From positions 248,001 through 312,000 of the forward strand of contig NZ_JAATJA010000002.1 of assembly GCF_011927665.1 (NCBI RefSeq): a stretch of DNA of 64,000 bases, given 5' to 3'. Both the position numbers and the translations under genes were made by a program. Every line of letters starts with the position of its first letter. Within the stretch, counting starts at the first letter, position 1. Under the pieces are notes generated by a model. It saw nothing but the letters and a program-made list of their open reading frames with translations, ran no database searches and was not told the origin of the DNA. Positions 56,383 through 64,000 of the stretch are shown piece by piece. The DNA comes from Desulfobaculum xiamenense (GTDB lineage: Bacteria > Desulfobacterota > Desulfovibrionia > Desulfovibrionales > Desulfovibrionaceae).

Positions 56383-57493
56383 TGGCGATGAACTCCCGAA
56401 CGGCGCGGATGAATTCGCGGTTCTCCTCGCCGTCGCCCACGGTGATGCGCACGGAGCGCGGCAGGCTGTAGCTGCCGAGGGGGCGGATGATGATGCCGCG
56501 CCGCAGGAGGCCTTCCACGAGGGCGGAGGCGTCGAAGGGCGCGTCGGCGGGCATGTCCACGAGGATGAAGTTGGCGTGGGAGGGGTGGACGCGAAAGCCC
56601 ATGGATTCGAGTTCGGTGCGCAGATAGCTGCGGCCTTCGCAGACGGCGGTGCGGGTGGCACAGACGAAGTCCCGGTCCGCGAGCGCGGCGATGCCTGCGA
56701 TTTCGGCCAGCACGTTGACGGAGAAGGGCAGCTTCACGCGGCGACAGTAGTCGCCAAGCCACTCGGGCAATACGCCGTAGCCAAGGCGCAGCCCGGCGAG
56801 GCCGTACATCTTGGAAAAGGTGCGCAGAAAGGCGACGTTGGGGAATTCATCGCGCCGGGAAAGAAGCGAGTGGGCGTCCTGATCCTCCACGAAATCCATG
56901 TAGGCTTCGTCGATGACGAGCAGACACTGCGGGGGCAGACGCCTAGCGAGGGCTTCGAGTTCGGCGGCGGTGGGCGCGTATCCGGACGGATTGTCCGGGG
57001 TGGTCACGAAGCACAGGGCGGTGTTCTCGTCGGCGAGGGCGAGGAGGTCGTCCCACGGGAAGGAGAAGTCCGCATTGAGCGGGGCCTGCCGGAATTCCAC
57101 GCCGCACAGCTTGGACTGGAGCCTGTAGAGGGAGAAGCTCGGCTTGAAGGCGATGACGTTGTCCACGCCGGGGCGCGCCTTGACGCGCACGATGAGGTCG
57201 ATGACTTCGTCGGAGCCGTTGCCGGTGACGATGGCCCCTTCGGGTACGCCCAGATGTTCGGCGATGGCGCGGTTGAGGCGCGGGGTTCCCGCCTGCGCGT
57301 AGCGGAAGGCCAGTGCGGCGTTCTCGGCCAGCGCCTGCTGCACGACGGGGGAGGTGCCAAGCGGGTTTTCGTTGCTGGCGAGCTTGATGACGCGGCCGAG
57401 GCCGTAGCGCTCCCTGATTTCCTCAATGGCCAGCCCGGGGCTGTACGGCTCGAAATCCGGCACCTGCGGCCGGACGGTCTTCTGAAGATCCAT
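56375..57493 (-). CDS. hisC: Histidinol-phosphate aminotransferase
   Basis: PLP enzyme of histidine synthesis; may also transaminate other substrates. The 372-residue class II aminotransferase has IKLASNENPLGTSP near 35, TPDNPSGYAPTA near 160 and the PLP lysine in FLRTFSKMYGLAGLRLGY near 228. GAGGCACACG precedes the ATG at 57493. Co-transcribed with cmk; no other his genes are in the window. Confidence 0.95.
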   Translation of the reverse strand: MDLQKTVRPQVPDFEPYSPGLAIEEIRERYGLGRVIKLASNENPLGTSPVVQQALAENAALAFRYAQAGTPRLNRAIAEHLGVPEGAIVTGNGSDEVIDLIVRVKARPGVDNVIAFKPSFSLYRLQSKLCGVEFRQAPLNADFSFPWDDLLALADENTALCFVTTPDNPSGYAPTAAELEALARRLPPQCLLVIDEAYMDFVEDQDAHSLLSRRDEFPNVAFLRTFSKMYGLAGLRLGYGVLPEWLGDYCRRVKLPFSVNVLAEIAGIAALADRDFVCATRTAVCEGRSYLRTELESMGFRVHPSHANFILVDMPADAPFDASALVEGLLRRGIIIRPLGSYSLPRSVRITVGDGEENREFIRAVREFIANA

Positions 57494-57614
57494 GACGTGT
57501 GCCTCGCGATTGTGTGTGCGGACGCGAATGCGCCGAACGGATGACGGCGGTGGATGTTCCACCATGAGGCGGAGATGAGAATGGAATCCGGCGGGAAAGT
57601 CAACTCGGGGAAAT

Positions 57615-57639
57615 GCGGGCCGCCGGATGGACGGCCCGC
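57615..57639 (-). terminator. Hairpin after the first UspA gene
   Basis: Stem GCGGGCCG/CGGCCCGC with a 9-base loop, followed on the minus strand by ATTTCCCC. Probable weak terminator of the UspA cluster. Confidence 0.55.
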
Positions 57640-57651
57640 CGGGATTGCGGC

Positions 57652-58098
57652 CTAGGAGCGGGGACGCACCGTGAATACGGGGCACGGCGCGGACTTGACG
57701 ACCTTCTCGGCCACGGAGCCGAAGATGATGCGGTTGAGCCCGGTGCGTCCGTGGGAGCCGATGACGATGATGTCGCAGTCGAAGTCGCGGGCGGCGTGGA
57801 GGATTTCGTCCGAGGGGTAGCCGGTGGTTACGTGGCTTCGGGCGGAGACGTCCTTGAAGTGGCGGGACATGAATTCTTCCATGCTCTTGCGAGCGCCTTC
57901 GGCGATGTCGCCCACGAGGGCGTTGAGCTTGCTGGCGGGGACGTCGAAGCCCGCATAGTGTTCGAGGGTGGGGGCGGCGTAGAAGACGACGACCTCGGCG
58001 GTCATGCACTTGGCGAGGGTTTCGGCGTATTCGGCCACCTTCTCGCTGTGCTCGGAAAAATCGACGGCGCAGAGAATCCTGTTGACCTGAATCATCAC
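57652..58098 (-). CDS. Universal stress protein UspA (third of three)
   Basis: A 148-residue single-domain Usp: ILCAVDFSEHSEKVAEYA at the start and the ATP-binding pattern IVIGSHGRTGLNRIIFGSVAEKVVKSAPCPV near residue 110 (GxxG-N9-GS). Such ATP-binding members dimerise and support survival under starvation or oxidative stress. It is one of three adjacent paralogs on the minus strand. Confidence 0.95.
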   Translation of the reverse strand: MMIQVNRILCAVDFSEHSEKVAEYAETLAKCMTAEVVVFYAAPTLEHYAGFDVPASKLNALVGDIAEGARKSMEEFMSRHFKDVSARSHVTTGYPSDEILHAARDFDCDIIVIGSHGRTGLNRIIFGSVAEKVVKSAPCPVFTVRPRS

Positions 58099-58129
58099 GC
58101 TCCTCCTGTGGTGTTCTCCCCGGCCCGCG

Positions 58130-58576
58130 TCAGACGGCGCGTGGCCGTACGGTCAGTACGGGGCAGAAGGAGCTTCGCACGACCTTTTCGGCCACGGAGC
58201 CGAAGATGATGCGGTCGACGCCCTGCCGCCCGTGGGTGCCGATGACGATGAGATCGGCACTCATGTTCCTTGCCTCGCCCAGTATCTCCTGGGCCGGATA
58301 GCCCGCGGTGACGCGGGGGGTGACCTTCATGCCGGGAAAGCGCTCGGCCACGAAGGCGCGCATGCGTTCGGCCGCGCCCTTCATGATGCCGCCGACGAGA
58401 TCCTCGATGTGGGTCAGGGGGACGTCGAAGCTGAGATACTGGTCGAAGGAGGGGGCGGCGTAGAGGACGGTGAGTTCAGCGCCGGTGGATTTGGCGAGGG
58501 CGAGGGCGTAGTCGGCCACGATGGGGCTGTGTTCCGAGAAATCTATGGCACAGAGGATTCTGCGGATCGTTGGCAT
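58130..58576 (-). CDS. Universal stress protein UspA (second of three)
   Basis: A 148-residue paralog: ILCAIDFSEHSPIVADYALALAKSTGAEL at the N-terminus and IVIGTHGRQGVDRIIFGSVAEKVVRSSFCPV near residue 110. The ATP-binding loop is intact. Start at 58576 with GGAGGC upstream; the frame extends further upstream through the neighbouring gene but that part is not protein-like. Clearly related to its neighbours by tandem duplication. Confidence 0.95.
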   Translation of the reverse strand: MPTIRRILCAIDFSEHSPIVADYALALAKSTGAELTVLYAAPSFDQYLSFDVPLTHIEDLVGGIMKGAAERMRAFVAERFPGMKVTPRVTAGYPAQEILGEARNMSADLIVIGTHGRQGVDRIIFGSVAEKVVRSSFCPVLTVRPRAV

Positions 58577-58592
58577 GTGCGCCTCCGGTGTG

Positions 58593-58625
58593 TCCGGACC
58601 GTCGGCGCGGGGCCGACGGTCCGGA
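58593..58625. repeat. Long hairpin between two UspA genes
   Basis: A perfect 14-bp stem TCCGGACCGTCGGC/GCCGACGGTCCGGA with a 5-nt loop. No T run follows; it may act on message stability between the UspA genes. Confidence 0.65.
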
Positions 58626-58641
58626 TGCTTCATCCGGTCTG

Positions 58642-59085
58642 TCAGCTCTGGGGACGGATGGTCAGGACCGGGCAGGCCGAGCCCTTGACCACCTTCTCGG
58701 CCACGGAACCGAAGAGTATGCGGTCGATACCCTTGCGGCCATGCGTGCCGATGACGATCATGTCCACCTTTTCGTTGTGTGCCGTTTCGAGGATTTCCTC
58801 GGCGGCGTATCCGGTGGCGACCCTTCCGGTCACGGATACGTCGGTGAAGTTCTCGTCGATGAAGGTGTCCATGGTCATTTCGGCCCCGGACACGATCTCC
58901 CCGACGAAATTCTCGATGCTCGACGGCGGGACGTGAAATCCTACATACTGGTTGAGGGACGGTGCGACGTAGAGAACGATGATCTCCGCATTCATGCACT
59001 TTGCGAGGGCCTGGGCATATGAGGCAACGCTCGGGCTGTAATCGGAAAAGTCGACGGCGCACAGAATCCTGTTCACTTGAACCAT
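58642..59085 (-). CDS. Universal stress protein UspA (first of three)
   Basis: A 147-residue paralog starting MVQVNRILCAVDFSDYSPSVASYAQALAK, with IVIGTHGRKGIDRILFGSVAEKVVKGSACPV near 110. GGAGGAA precedes the ATG at 59085. The N-terminal sequence VQVNRILCAVDFS is shared almost exactly with the third copy, which marks recent duplication. Confidence 0.95.
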   Translation of the reverse strand: MVQVNRILCAVDFSDYSPSVASYAQALAKCMNAEIIVLYVAPSLNQYVGFHVPPSSIENFVGEIVSGAEMTMDTFIDENFTDVSVTGRVATGYAAEEILETAHNEKVDMIVIGTHGRKGIDRILFGSVAEKVVKGSACPVLTIRPQS

Positions 59086-59386
59086 GTCATTCCTCCGGTT
59101 GGTGCTTGCGCCCACAAGCCGCTACGGGCTGTCCTCCCTTTACGGGTACGATGGAGAAACCAATTGGCAAATCAGGATGTTCACACAATACAAGTAACCG
59201 CACGAAGGCTTGTTAGACAAGGAGTTTTTTATCCAGTATGTTGTCGGACATGGGCTGGCTGGGCGACTTGAGCGAGTCTGCCTCGCGGCGCGGCGGTTTC
59301 TCCACCGGGCCATGCGCGGGGAAAAAAATGCCGAGGGCCCAGCGGCGAAGTCCTTTAAAATCAGTATGTTGCGAATGCGTTCCTCG
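59086..59386. other. Divergent intergenic region between uspA and the sigma-54 gene
   Basis: About 300 bp with no gene. It should hold the UspA promoter on the minus strand and possible activator sites for the sigma-54 promoter; none could be identified. Confidence 0.4.
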
Positions 59387-59403
59387 TTGGCAAGCTATTT
59401 GCT
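59387..59403 (+). promoter_or_regulatory. Sigma-54 (-24/-12) promoter
   Basis: TTGGCAAGCTATTTGCT matches the RpoN consensus TGGCA-N6-TTGCT, with the invariant GG (59389-59390) and GC (59401-59402) exactly ten bases apart. It lies 38 bp before the start codon at 59441. Confidence 0.82.
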
Positions 59404-59440
59404 TCACACGTGGAAACACCATACGGGATAGGAGTGTGCC

Positions 59441-59929
59441 ATGAAAATCCGTCCTGATCAGATCAAGGCCTATGAGCAGGAACAGGCCAAGCAGAAGCGC
59501 GTCCATGGGGACGACGAGGAGTTCGGCCGCCTGCTCGCCGGCGAGATCGGGAAGAGTGGGGAAGCGTCCAAGACGCGGGGCGCGGTTCCCACACCTCCCC
59601 TGTCCGGTCTGCTGACCGGCCAGATTCTCGCGGCGCAGGGCGCAAACCGGTCCGGTGAATCCGCGCAGACGGGGCGAGAAGCCATGGAGAAGTTGGAAAC
59701 CGTTCTGGACGAATGGGAAAATTATGCCGAAAATCTCGGCTCCGCCAGCACCAACCTGCGTCAGGCCGAGGGAACCCTTCGGGGCATCGAGAACGGCATT
59801 GCCGGTATCCGCGAGAAGTGGCCCGGCCTCGCCAAGGACAATCCCGGCATGAACGCCCTCGTCGACGAAGTGGAGATTATGGCCGTCACGGAACGCATCA
59901 AGCTCAACCGGGGCGACTACATCGAATAG
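59441..59929 (+). CDS. Unknown soluble protein under a sigma-54 promoter
   Basis: A 162-residue protein without signal or membrane segments that I do not recognise. It starts MKIRPDQIKAYEQEQ, has a low-complexity Gly/Thr/Pro linker (about residues 35-75), and then a helical region (AMEKLETVLDEWENYAENLGSASTNLRQAEGTLRGIENGI) ending in IKLNRGDYIE. Ends of this kind are seen in flagellar and anti-sigma (FlgM-like) proteins, and flagellar genes are often RpoN-dependent, so a motility role is possible. AGGAGTG precedes the ATG. Confidence 0.8.
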   Translation: MKIRPDQIKAYEQEQAKQKRVHGDDEEFGRLLAGEIGKSGEASKTRGAVPTPPLSGLLTGQILAAQGANRSGESAQTGREAMEKLETVLDEWENYAENLGSASTNLRQAEGTLRGIENGIAGIREKWPGLAKDNPGMNALVDEVEIMAVTERIKLNRGDYIE

Positions 59930-59995
59930 CGCCCGATAGCGACGGTCCATCGGACGGACACCGTCGCGCCACGAACCAACGCCGAAGCCAGCGGG

Positions 59996-60559
59996 TCACA
60001 CGGATGTGGCCCGATATTCGGAGAGCGCCGCATAGCGGGGGCCGCCGGGCGTCAGACGGCTCCGCCACAGTACGAAACGGTCCACGGTCACCGTGGGCCA
60101 TTCCATTTTCCCGAACTCCGAAAGCATATCACTCCACGGATCGCGTCCGGCATCCTTCACCCGGCACACGGTGAGATGCGGCGAGAATCCGCGTGCCTCC
60201 GGCGTAAAGCCCACGGGCGTGAGCGCCTCTTCCACGGCCCGCGCCAATCCGGCGAGTTCCTCGCCGCCTTGCGCCACGCCGACCCAGACCACGCGCGGCG
60301 TTCCCTTTGGGGGAAACGTTCCGCACCCACCAGCACGAAATTCGAAGGCGTCGAAACGTACGCCAGACAGCGCGTGACGCACCTGCGGCACGTGGTCTTC
60401 CGCCACGTCGCCCAGAAAGCGCAGCGTCACGTGCCAGTTGCCCGGCCGCGTCCAACTGGTGCGGGAGGAAAGCCGCCCGCGCCACTGCGCCATGCGTTCC
60501 AACTGTTTCTGGTAGTCCTCGGGAAGTGGGATGCCAACGAAGGCCCGAATGGTCGTCAT
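59996..60559 (-). CDS. thpR: RNA 2',3'-cyclic phosphodiesterase (ThpR/LigT)
   Basis: A 187-residue 2H phosphoesterase. The two catalytic HxT motifs are WHVTLRFLG (about residue 43) and FSPHLTVCRVK near 128. Opens 2',3'-cyclic RNA ends; also reported to ligate tRNA halves in vitro. It begins MTTIRAFVGIPLPEDYQ, typical of the family. Confidence 0.93.
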   Translation of the reverse strand: MTTIRAFVGIPLPEDYQKQLERMAQWRGRLSSRTSWTRPGNWHVTLRFLGDVAEDHVPQVRHALSGVRFDAFEFRAGGCGTFPPKGTPRVVWVGVAQGGEELAGLARAVEEALTPVGFTPEARGFSPHLTVCRVKDAGRDPWSDMLSEFGKMEWPTVTVDRFVLWRSRLTPGGPRYAALSEYRATSV

Positions 60560-60723
60560 GTCGATTCCTCCAGCCGCTGCGGCATGCCGAATCGGTGGTG
60601 GGGGAGGCGGGAGAGGAGGCGGCTACCGGCGCGCGGCGATGGCCCATTGTTGCCGATTTTCTTTGGGATGTCTTCCCACGGCGCTCTTTTCCCGGCATGG
60701 CGGTCGCGCCGTGGATGCGGATG

Positions 60724-60764
60724 CCTCGGGCTTCGCAGGCCGTCATGGTCTGCGAAGCCCGAGG
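60724..60764 (-). terminator. Long hairpin after the nitrogenase-like operon
   Basis: A perfect 15-bp stem CCTCGGGCTTCGCAG/CTGCGAAGCCCGAGG with an 11-nt loop, 18 bp past the K-like stop. No T run follows on the minus strand, so termination may be Rho-assisted or the hairpin may protect the 3' end. Confidence 0.6.
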
Positions 60765-60782
60765 TGTGTTTGATGGATAGGG

Positions 60783-61985
60783 CTACGCGGGGAGAACGGC
60801 GGCGAGATACTCGTATCCGGCGTCCACGGCGTATTCGTACGGCATGTCCCAGTGGATGCGCGCACTCATGGCGATGTGCGGCAGCGGGATGAAGGTCGCG
60901 GAGCCTTCCAGCAGTGCCTGATAGCAGGGGTCGGCCACCACGAGATCGACGTCCGCCTCGTTCATGAGCGCCGCGATGGTCCGTTCGTCGTCCGTGTCCC
61001 GGTCATGGGGACCGCGCTCTGCCAGCAGGCCCACGCGGCCCGGAGACTCCCGGAAGATCGGATCGCTCGGCGTGACGGAGATCACGTCCACGCGGGGAAC
61101 GCCGAAGTCGTTTCGCAGGCAGTGTTGCAGACCGTAGCCGAGCACAGGTTCGCCGATGACCAGCGCGCGTTTGCATGACGTCGCGCGTTGGGGAGTGGAC
61201 GCGGGGACGGTCTGCGAGCCGCGCAGCATGGCCAGAAAGGCGTCGCGCGCCGAAAGGCCCACGGGCATGCCCGTCACGTACGGGATGCCGTACTCGGTGA
61301 ACATGCGCTCGGCGAGGTCCAGACCGCTTGTGGAGACCACGGCGTTGATGGCCGCGCCCGGAGCCTGCCGCACGCCTTCGAGGGGGTCCGTCCGGTCGTG
61401 GCGGGGCGCGGAGAATACGCCCACCAGTTCGTGCCCGTCATTCTCGATGGCCTGAAGCAGCGGCTCCAGATGGTTTTCGCGACCCGTGGAGAGGTGGATG
61501 GCTCCGAGGACGTTGACGCCCCGTTCCCGCCGGGGGGCGGCCGGATCCATGAACGTGTCGGCCAGCGCGAGGAAGGCCTTGGACGCTCCCTCGGGATAGG
61601 GCTCGGAACCGGCGGTGGGGACCATGAAGACCGGCATGCCGGTGCGGGCCTGGATGGTCCGCGCGAAGCCCTTGAGGTCCGTGCCGATGATCTCCGAGAT
61701 GGGCGTTCCAGAAAGGGCAACGAAGCGGCGATTCAGGCCCTTGGCCGTCTTCACGATGTTGTCGATGAACTTGTCGTCGTTGCCGAGGATGACGTCCATC
61801 TCCAGCAGGCCCGCGCCCACGACCGTGGCCGGGCCGCGATACCAGCGCGGCTCGTCCTCGATGTTGATGTGCCATGCTCCCCCGGCCGGACCGTAGATCA
61901 CCACGAGGCCCTCGAAATCGTAGAGGGCGGAGCTGACTCCGAAGTAGCCGGTGGCGAGGGGCAGAAGGCGATGATATTCCTTCAT
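60783..61985 (-). CDS. Nitrogenase-like component 1, K-type subunit lacking cluster cysteines
   Basis: A 400-residue protein of the nitrogenase component 1 fold (NifD/K, BchN/B, CfbD group). Recognisable are the start YHRLLPLATGYFGVSSALYDFEGLVVIYGP, a metal-site-like core SGTPISEIIGTDLKGFARTIQ, and PVFMVPTAGSEPYPEGASKAFLALA. Where catalytic homologs carry the bridging-cluster cysteines it has Gly (GPAGGAWH, about residue 36) and Thr (SGTPISEIIG, about residue 94), so no cluster ligand is visible in its N-terminal half. It follows the D-like gene after 35 bp and should form a heterodimer or heterotetramer with it. Confidence 0.85.
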   Translation of the reverse strand: MKEYHRLLPLATGYFGVSSALYDFEGLVVIYGPAGGAWHINIEDEPRWYRGPATVVGAGLLEMDVILGNDDKFIDNIVKTAKGLNRRFVALSGTPISEIIGTDLKGFARTIQARTGMPVFMVPTAGSEPYPEGASKAFLALADTFMDPAAPRRERGVNVLGAIHLSTGRENHLEPLLQAIENDGHELVGVFSAPRHDRTDPLEGVRQAPGAAINAVVSTSGLDLAERMFTEYGIPYVTGMPVGLSARDAFLAMLRGSQTVPASTPQRATSCKRALVIGEPVLGYGLQHCLRNDFGVPRVDVISVTPSDPIFRESPGRVGLLAERGPHDRDTDDERTIAALMNEADVDLVVADPCYQALLEGSATFIPLPHIAMSARIHWDMPYEYAVDAGYEYLAAVLPA

Positions 61986-62020
61986 GTGAAATCCTTGTGT
62001 CTTGCGGTGTGCCGTTATCC

Positions 62021-63319
62021 TCAGATGAGGAAGTTGCGGCCGTAGATCCACTCGTAGTTGCTCACCGGATGCTCCAGCGCCTCGTGGGTCTGTTCGAGCA
62101 TCCAGAGCGTGGCCTCGTAGCCGTACTTCTGCTCCTGATAGCGCGAGAGGGGAACGTTCGCCGCGTTGACGCAGTAGATGCCAGCGTCCACGCCGTAGGC
62201 GAGTTCCACGTCGTCGAAGGATTCGGTCCTGCCGCACAGGGCGGGATGCGAGGCGTTGTAGACCATGATGTCCGGCTTGACCGCGCGCAGTCGCTCCACG
62301 AGCTCCCACTCGTAGGGCTTGATGGTGCCGCGGGCGAAGATCGTGTCCACGCTCAGCCCGTTCTGGACCAGAAATAGCGCCAGTTCGAAGGGGCTGCCGT
62401 TGATGCTGCATCCCACGGCGGTCTTTTTGCCGCGCAGATCGGCGAGCAGCGGCTCGGCGGCCCGGCGGGCTTCCTGCTCCCGGTCATCGATGGGCAGCGC
62501 TCGTCCGATGGCCTCGGAGATCAGACCGTACTGTTCCCTGATGGTTGAGAAGCCGTAGGAGGTGGGCGCGAAGCAACTGGGGATGCCCATTTCCTGCTCC
62601 ATCTTTCCGCACAGGCCGTTGGCGAGGGGATGCAGGACCACCGAAGCCCGCGCGTGGGCCATGCGGGAGAATTCCGCGAGATCACGGCACAGGGGAATCT
62701 GCACCACCGTCTCCATCCCGGCCTCGGTCAGCACCTGATACAGCTCCCCGGATTCGGAAAGCGGCATGAAGGTGCCAAGCAGGTTCACGACGCCGTCGTC
62801 GAGGCGGCGCGGCTCGTGCTTCAGGAATTCGAAGAACGAGGTGTAGGCCGAAGTGAAGGGCGATTCCTTGAGACCGATGGTGATGGGGGCCATGGCCCCG
62901 AGGATGATCCTCCTACCGGTCTTTTCCTCCAGCCGCCTGATGACGCCGGAGAAGTCGGTGCCCAGAATGTAGTCCGGGCAGCCCACGATGAGGAAGACCA
63001 CTTTCTCGTCGCGCCGGGCGATGATATCGGCGACGCCTCGTTCCACCTTGTCCAGATGGTTGCCGAGGGTCATGTCCAGTTCGGACAGGCAGAGCATGTG
63101 GAAGCGGTCGGTGAAGCCACGGGCGTGGGCCATGAAGGCCGAGTGGCGCAGGCAGGCCGACGGTCCGGCCATGACGGCCACGGACTCGGGCAGCAGCAGG
63201 CAGGTTTCGATGACGCCCCATCCGGCAAGATTCGGCCCCACGCCCTCAAGGGGCGCGAAGGGAAAGTCGGGTTTCTTTCGCAGGTGCTCCAGCCTGATCC
63301 CCGCGTGATCCAAATCCAT
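62021..63319 (-). CDS. Nitrogenase-like component 1, D-type subunit
   Basis: A 432-residue NifD/K-family protein. Candidate cluster cysteines are C40 (IETCLLL), C56 (GPSACLRH), C77 (HMLCLSELD) and C114 (VGCPDYILGTD); the last three sit where NifD and BchN have their shared-cluster ligands. Further cysteines occur near 248 and 260 (GLCGKMEQEMGIPSCF). The C-terminal His-rich FeMo-cofactor pattern of true NifD is not evident. The gene lies between the NifH-like ATPase and the K-like subunit, in an operon of group IV type (not nitrogen fixation). Confidence 0.88.
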   Translation of the reverse strand: MDLDHAGIRLEHLRKKPDFPFAPLEGVGPNLAGWGVIETCLLLPESVAVMAGPSACLRHSAFMAHARGFTDRFHMLCLSELDMTLGNHLDKVERGVADIIARRDEKVVFLIVGCPDYILGTDFSGVIRRLEEKTGRRIILGAMAPITIGLKESPFTSAYTSFFEFLKHEPRRLDDGVVNLLGTFMPLSESGELYQVLTEAGMETVVQIPLCRDLAEFSRMAHARASVVLHPLANGLCGKMEQEMGIPSCFAPTSYGFSTIREQYGLISEAIGRALPIDDREQEARRAAEPLLADLRGKKTAVGCSINGSPFELALFLVQNGLSVDTIFARGTIKPYEWELVERLRAVKPDIMVYNASHPALCGRTESFDDVELAYGVDAGIYCVNAANVPLSRYQEQKYGYEATLWMLEQTHEALEHPVSNYEWIYGRNFLI

Positions 63320-63344
63320 ATGGTTCTCCTTGTTCGCCGTGCGT

Positions 63345-64000
63345 TCAGACGGCTTTTCGTTCAGCACCGAAGCCGACGATGGTTTTGGCGAGGTCGAAGA
63401 AGCGTTGCGAGGTGGGCAGCGTGCGGTCGCCCTCAACGATGGTCTTTCCTTCCTCTTCGAAGGTGTGGATGGCCCTGTCGCGGGGGATGATGCCGATGAC
63501 GGACGTTCCCATCTCCTCGGCGAAGTCCGTGACGCGTTCCACTTCGTCGGCCATGTCGCGGCAGTTGAGGATCAGGCCGCCGAGCTGGGCGTAGTTGCGG
63601 TCCGCGAAGTTGCGCAGGGCCATGATGATGTTCTTCGCGGCCAGCAGGGCCATCTTCTCGCCAGAGGTGACGATGCACACCTTGTCCGCGAAGCCCTCGC
63701 GCATGGGCACGGCGATGCCGCCGCAGACGATGTCGGCGAGGATGTCATAGAGCACGACGTCCGGCTTGTAGGTCTCGTAGGCGCCCATTTCATCCAGAAG
63801 TTCGAAGGCGGTGAGCATGCCGCGGCCGAAGCAACCCACGCCGGGGGTGGGGCCGCCCACCTCCATGCAGGCCACGTTGCCGAAGCCCTGTCGGACCACG
63901 GCGTCCAGCCGGTCCGGGCGGCCGTTCTCCTGCATGTACTGCAGGATGGGCGGCGGGGGCGTGCCACCCAGAAGATTGATGGTGGAATCGGTCTTGGGAT
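63345..64000 (-). CDS. NifH-like ATPase (dinitrogenase-reductase type), N-terminus beyond the window
   Basis: The C-terminal 217 codons of a NifH/BchL-family protein. It begins at PKTDSTINLLGG (Walker A lies upstream of the window) and has the two cysteines that hold the intersubunit [4Fe-4S] cluster: GPTPGVGCFGRG and DIVCGGIAVP. The switch II region VLYDILADIVCGG and the CIVTSGEKMALLAAKNI stretch are standard. It would deliver electrons with ATP hydrolysis to the D/K-like complex encoded 26 bp downstream. Confidence 0.93.
   Translation of the reverse strand, partial: PKTDSTINLLGGTPPPPILQYMQENGRPDRLDAVVRQGFGNVACMEVGGPTPGVGCFGRGMLTAFELLDEMGAYETYKPDVVLYDILADIVCGGIAVPMREGFADKVCIVTSGEKMALLAAKNIIMALRNFADRNYAQLGGLILNCRDMADEVERVTDFAEEMGTSVIGIIPRDRAIHTFEEEGKTIVEGDRTLPTSQRFFDLAKTIVGFGAERKAV

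Noticed and set aside
60783-64000. True nitrogenase (nitrogen fixation)
   Set aside because: Only H, D and K-like genes are seen, the K-like subunit lacks the P-cluster cysteines, and no nifE, nifN, nifB or nifV is in view.

Overview
The window looks like chromosomal DNA of a high-GC, strictly anaerobic sulfate-reducing deltaproteobacterium of the Desulfovibrio type. This rests on gene content: a periplasmic two-subunit [FeFe] hydrogenase with its full maturation set, a desulfoferrodoxin / rubredoxin / rubredoxin:oxygen oxidoreductase cluster, Rex beside F0 ATP synthase genes, a SahR-like ArsR-methyltransferase regulator before ahcY, a c-type-heme chemoreceptor, and an ATP synthase split into two loci. 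I saw no transposase, integrase, phage gene, CRISPR array, rRNA or tRNA. The species cannot be named from sequence alone.

Layout. 0-11 kb holds S-adenosylmethionine (SAM) cycle genes and transporters: a partial YitT protein, ahcY with its sahR-like regulator, a GntR regulator with an FMN hydroxy-acid dehydrogenase and a TSUP exporter, a MarR-MFS pair, then panC-DUF502-metK behind a SAM-I riboswitch and terminator (10.83-11.05 kb). 11.9-14.4 kb holds rex and the F0 genes atpE-atpB-atpI-atpZ. 14.8-22.0 kb is the [FeFe] hydrogenase island (hydF, hydE, an unknown gene, hydG, a TM1266-type regulator, hydB, hydA). 22.7-32.5 kb is rich in oxygen and redox functions: TVP38 plus a flavin disulfide reductase, cydAB, roo-rub-dfx, a heme chemoreceptor and a tetraheme cytochrome. 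33.2-38.8 kb holds rny, 6S RNA, zapA, a ZapB-like gene, glmU, ogt and a radical-SAM protein. 38.9-44.6 kb is the cell-shape operon mreBCD-mrdA-rodA-bactofilin, followed by the F1/b/b' ATP synthase operon (44.8-50.7 kb). 51-60.6 kb holds housekeeping genes (rhodanese, mqnP-like, tyrS, yjbQ, cmk, hisC, three UspA genes, a sigma-54-promoted unknown gene, thpR). 60.8-64 kb is an operon for a nitrogenase-like three-component system (H, D, K), cut by the window end.

The two least ordinary things are these. First, a family of about 200-bp intergenic repeats occurs at nine sites (17.7, 17.9, 24.96, 32.7, 32.9, 50.8, 51.1, 54.7 and 55.4 kb). It has several palindromes whose arms change together between copies, a conserved GTATCGTTCA end, and in one copy a perfect terminal inverted repeat. 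Second, the nitrogenase-like operon has a K-type subunit that lacks the usual cluster-binding cysteines, while its D-type partner keeps them. Other points are an ATT start codon for mreC, a possible peptide-plus-terminator leader before tyrS, and operators read directly from sequence for sahR, the GntR gene, the MarR gene and rex.
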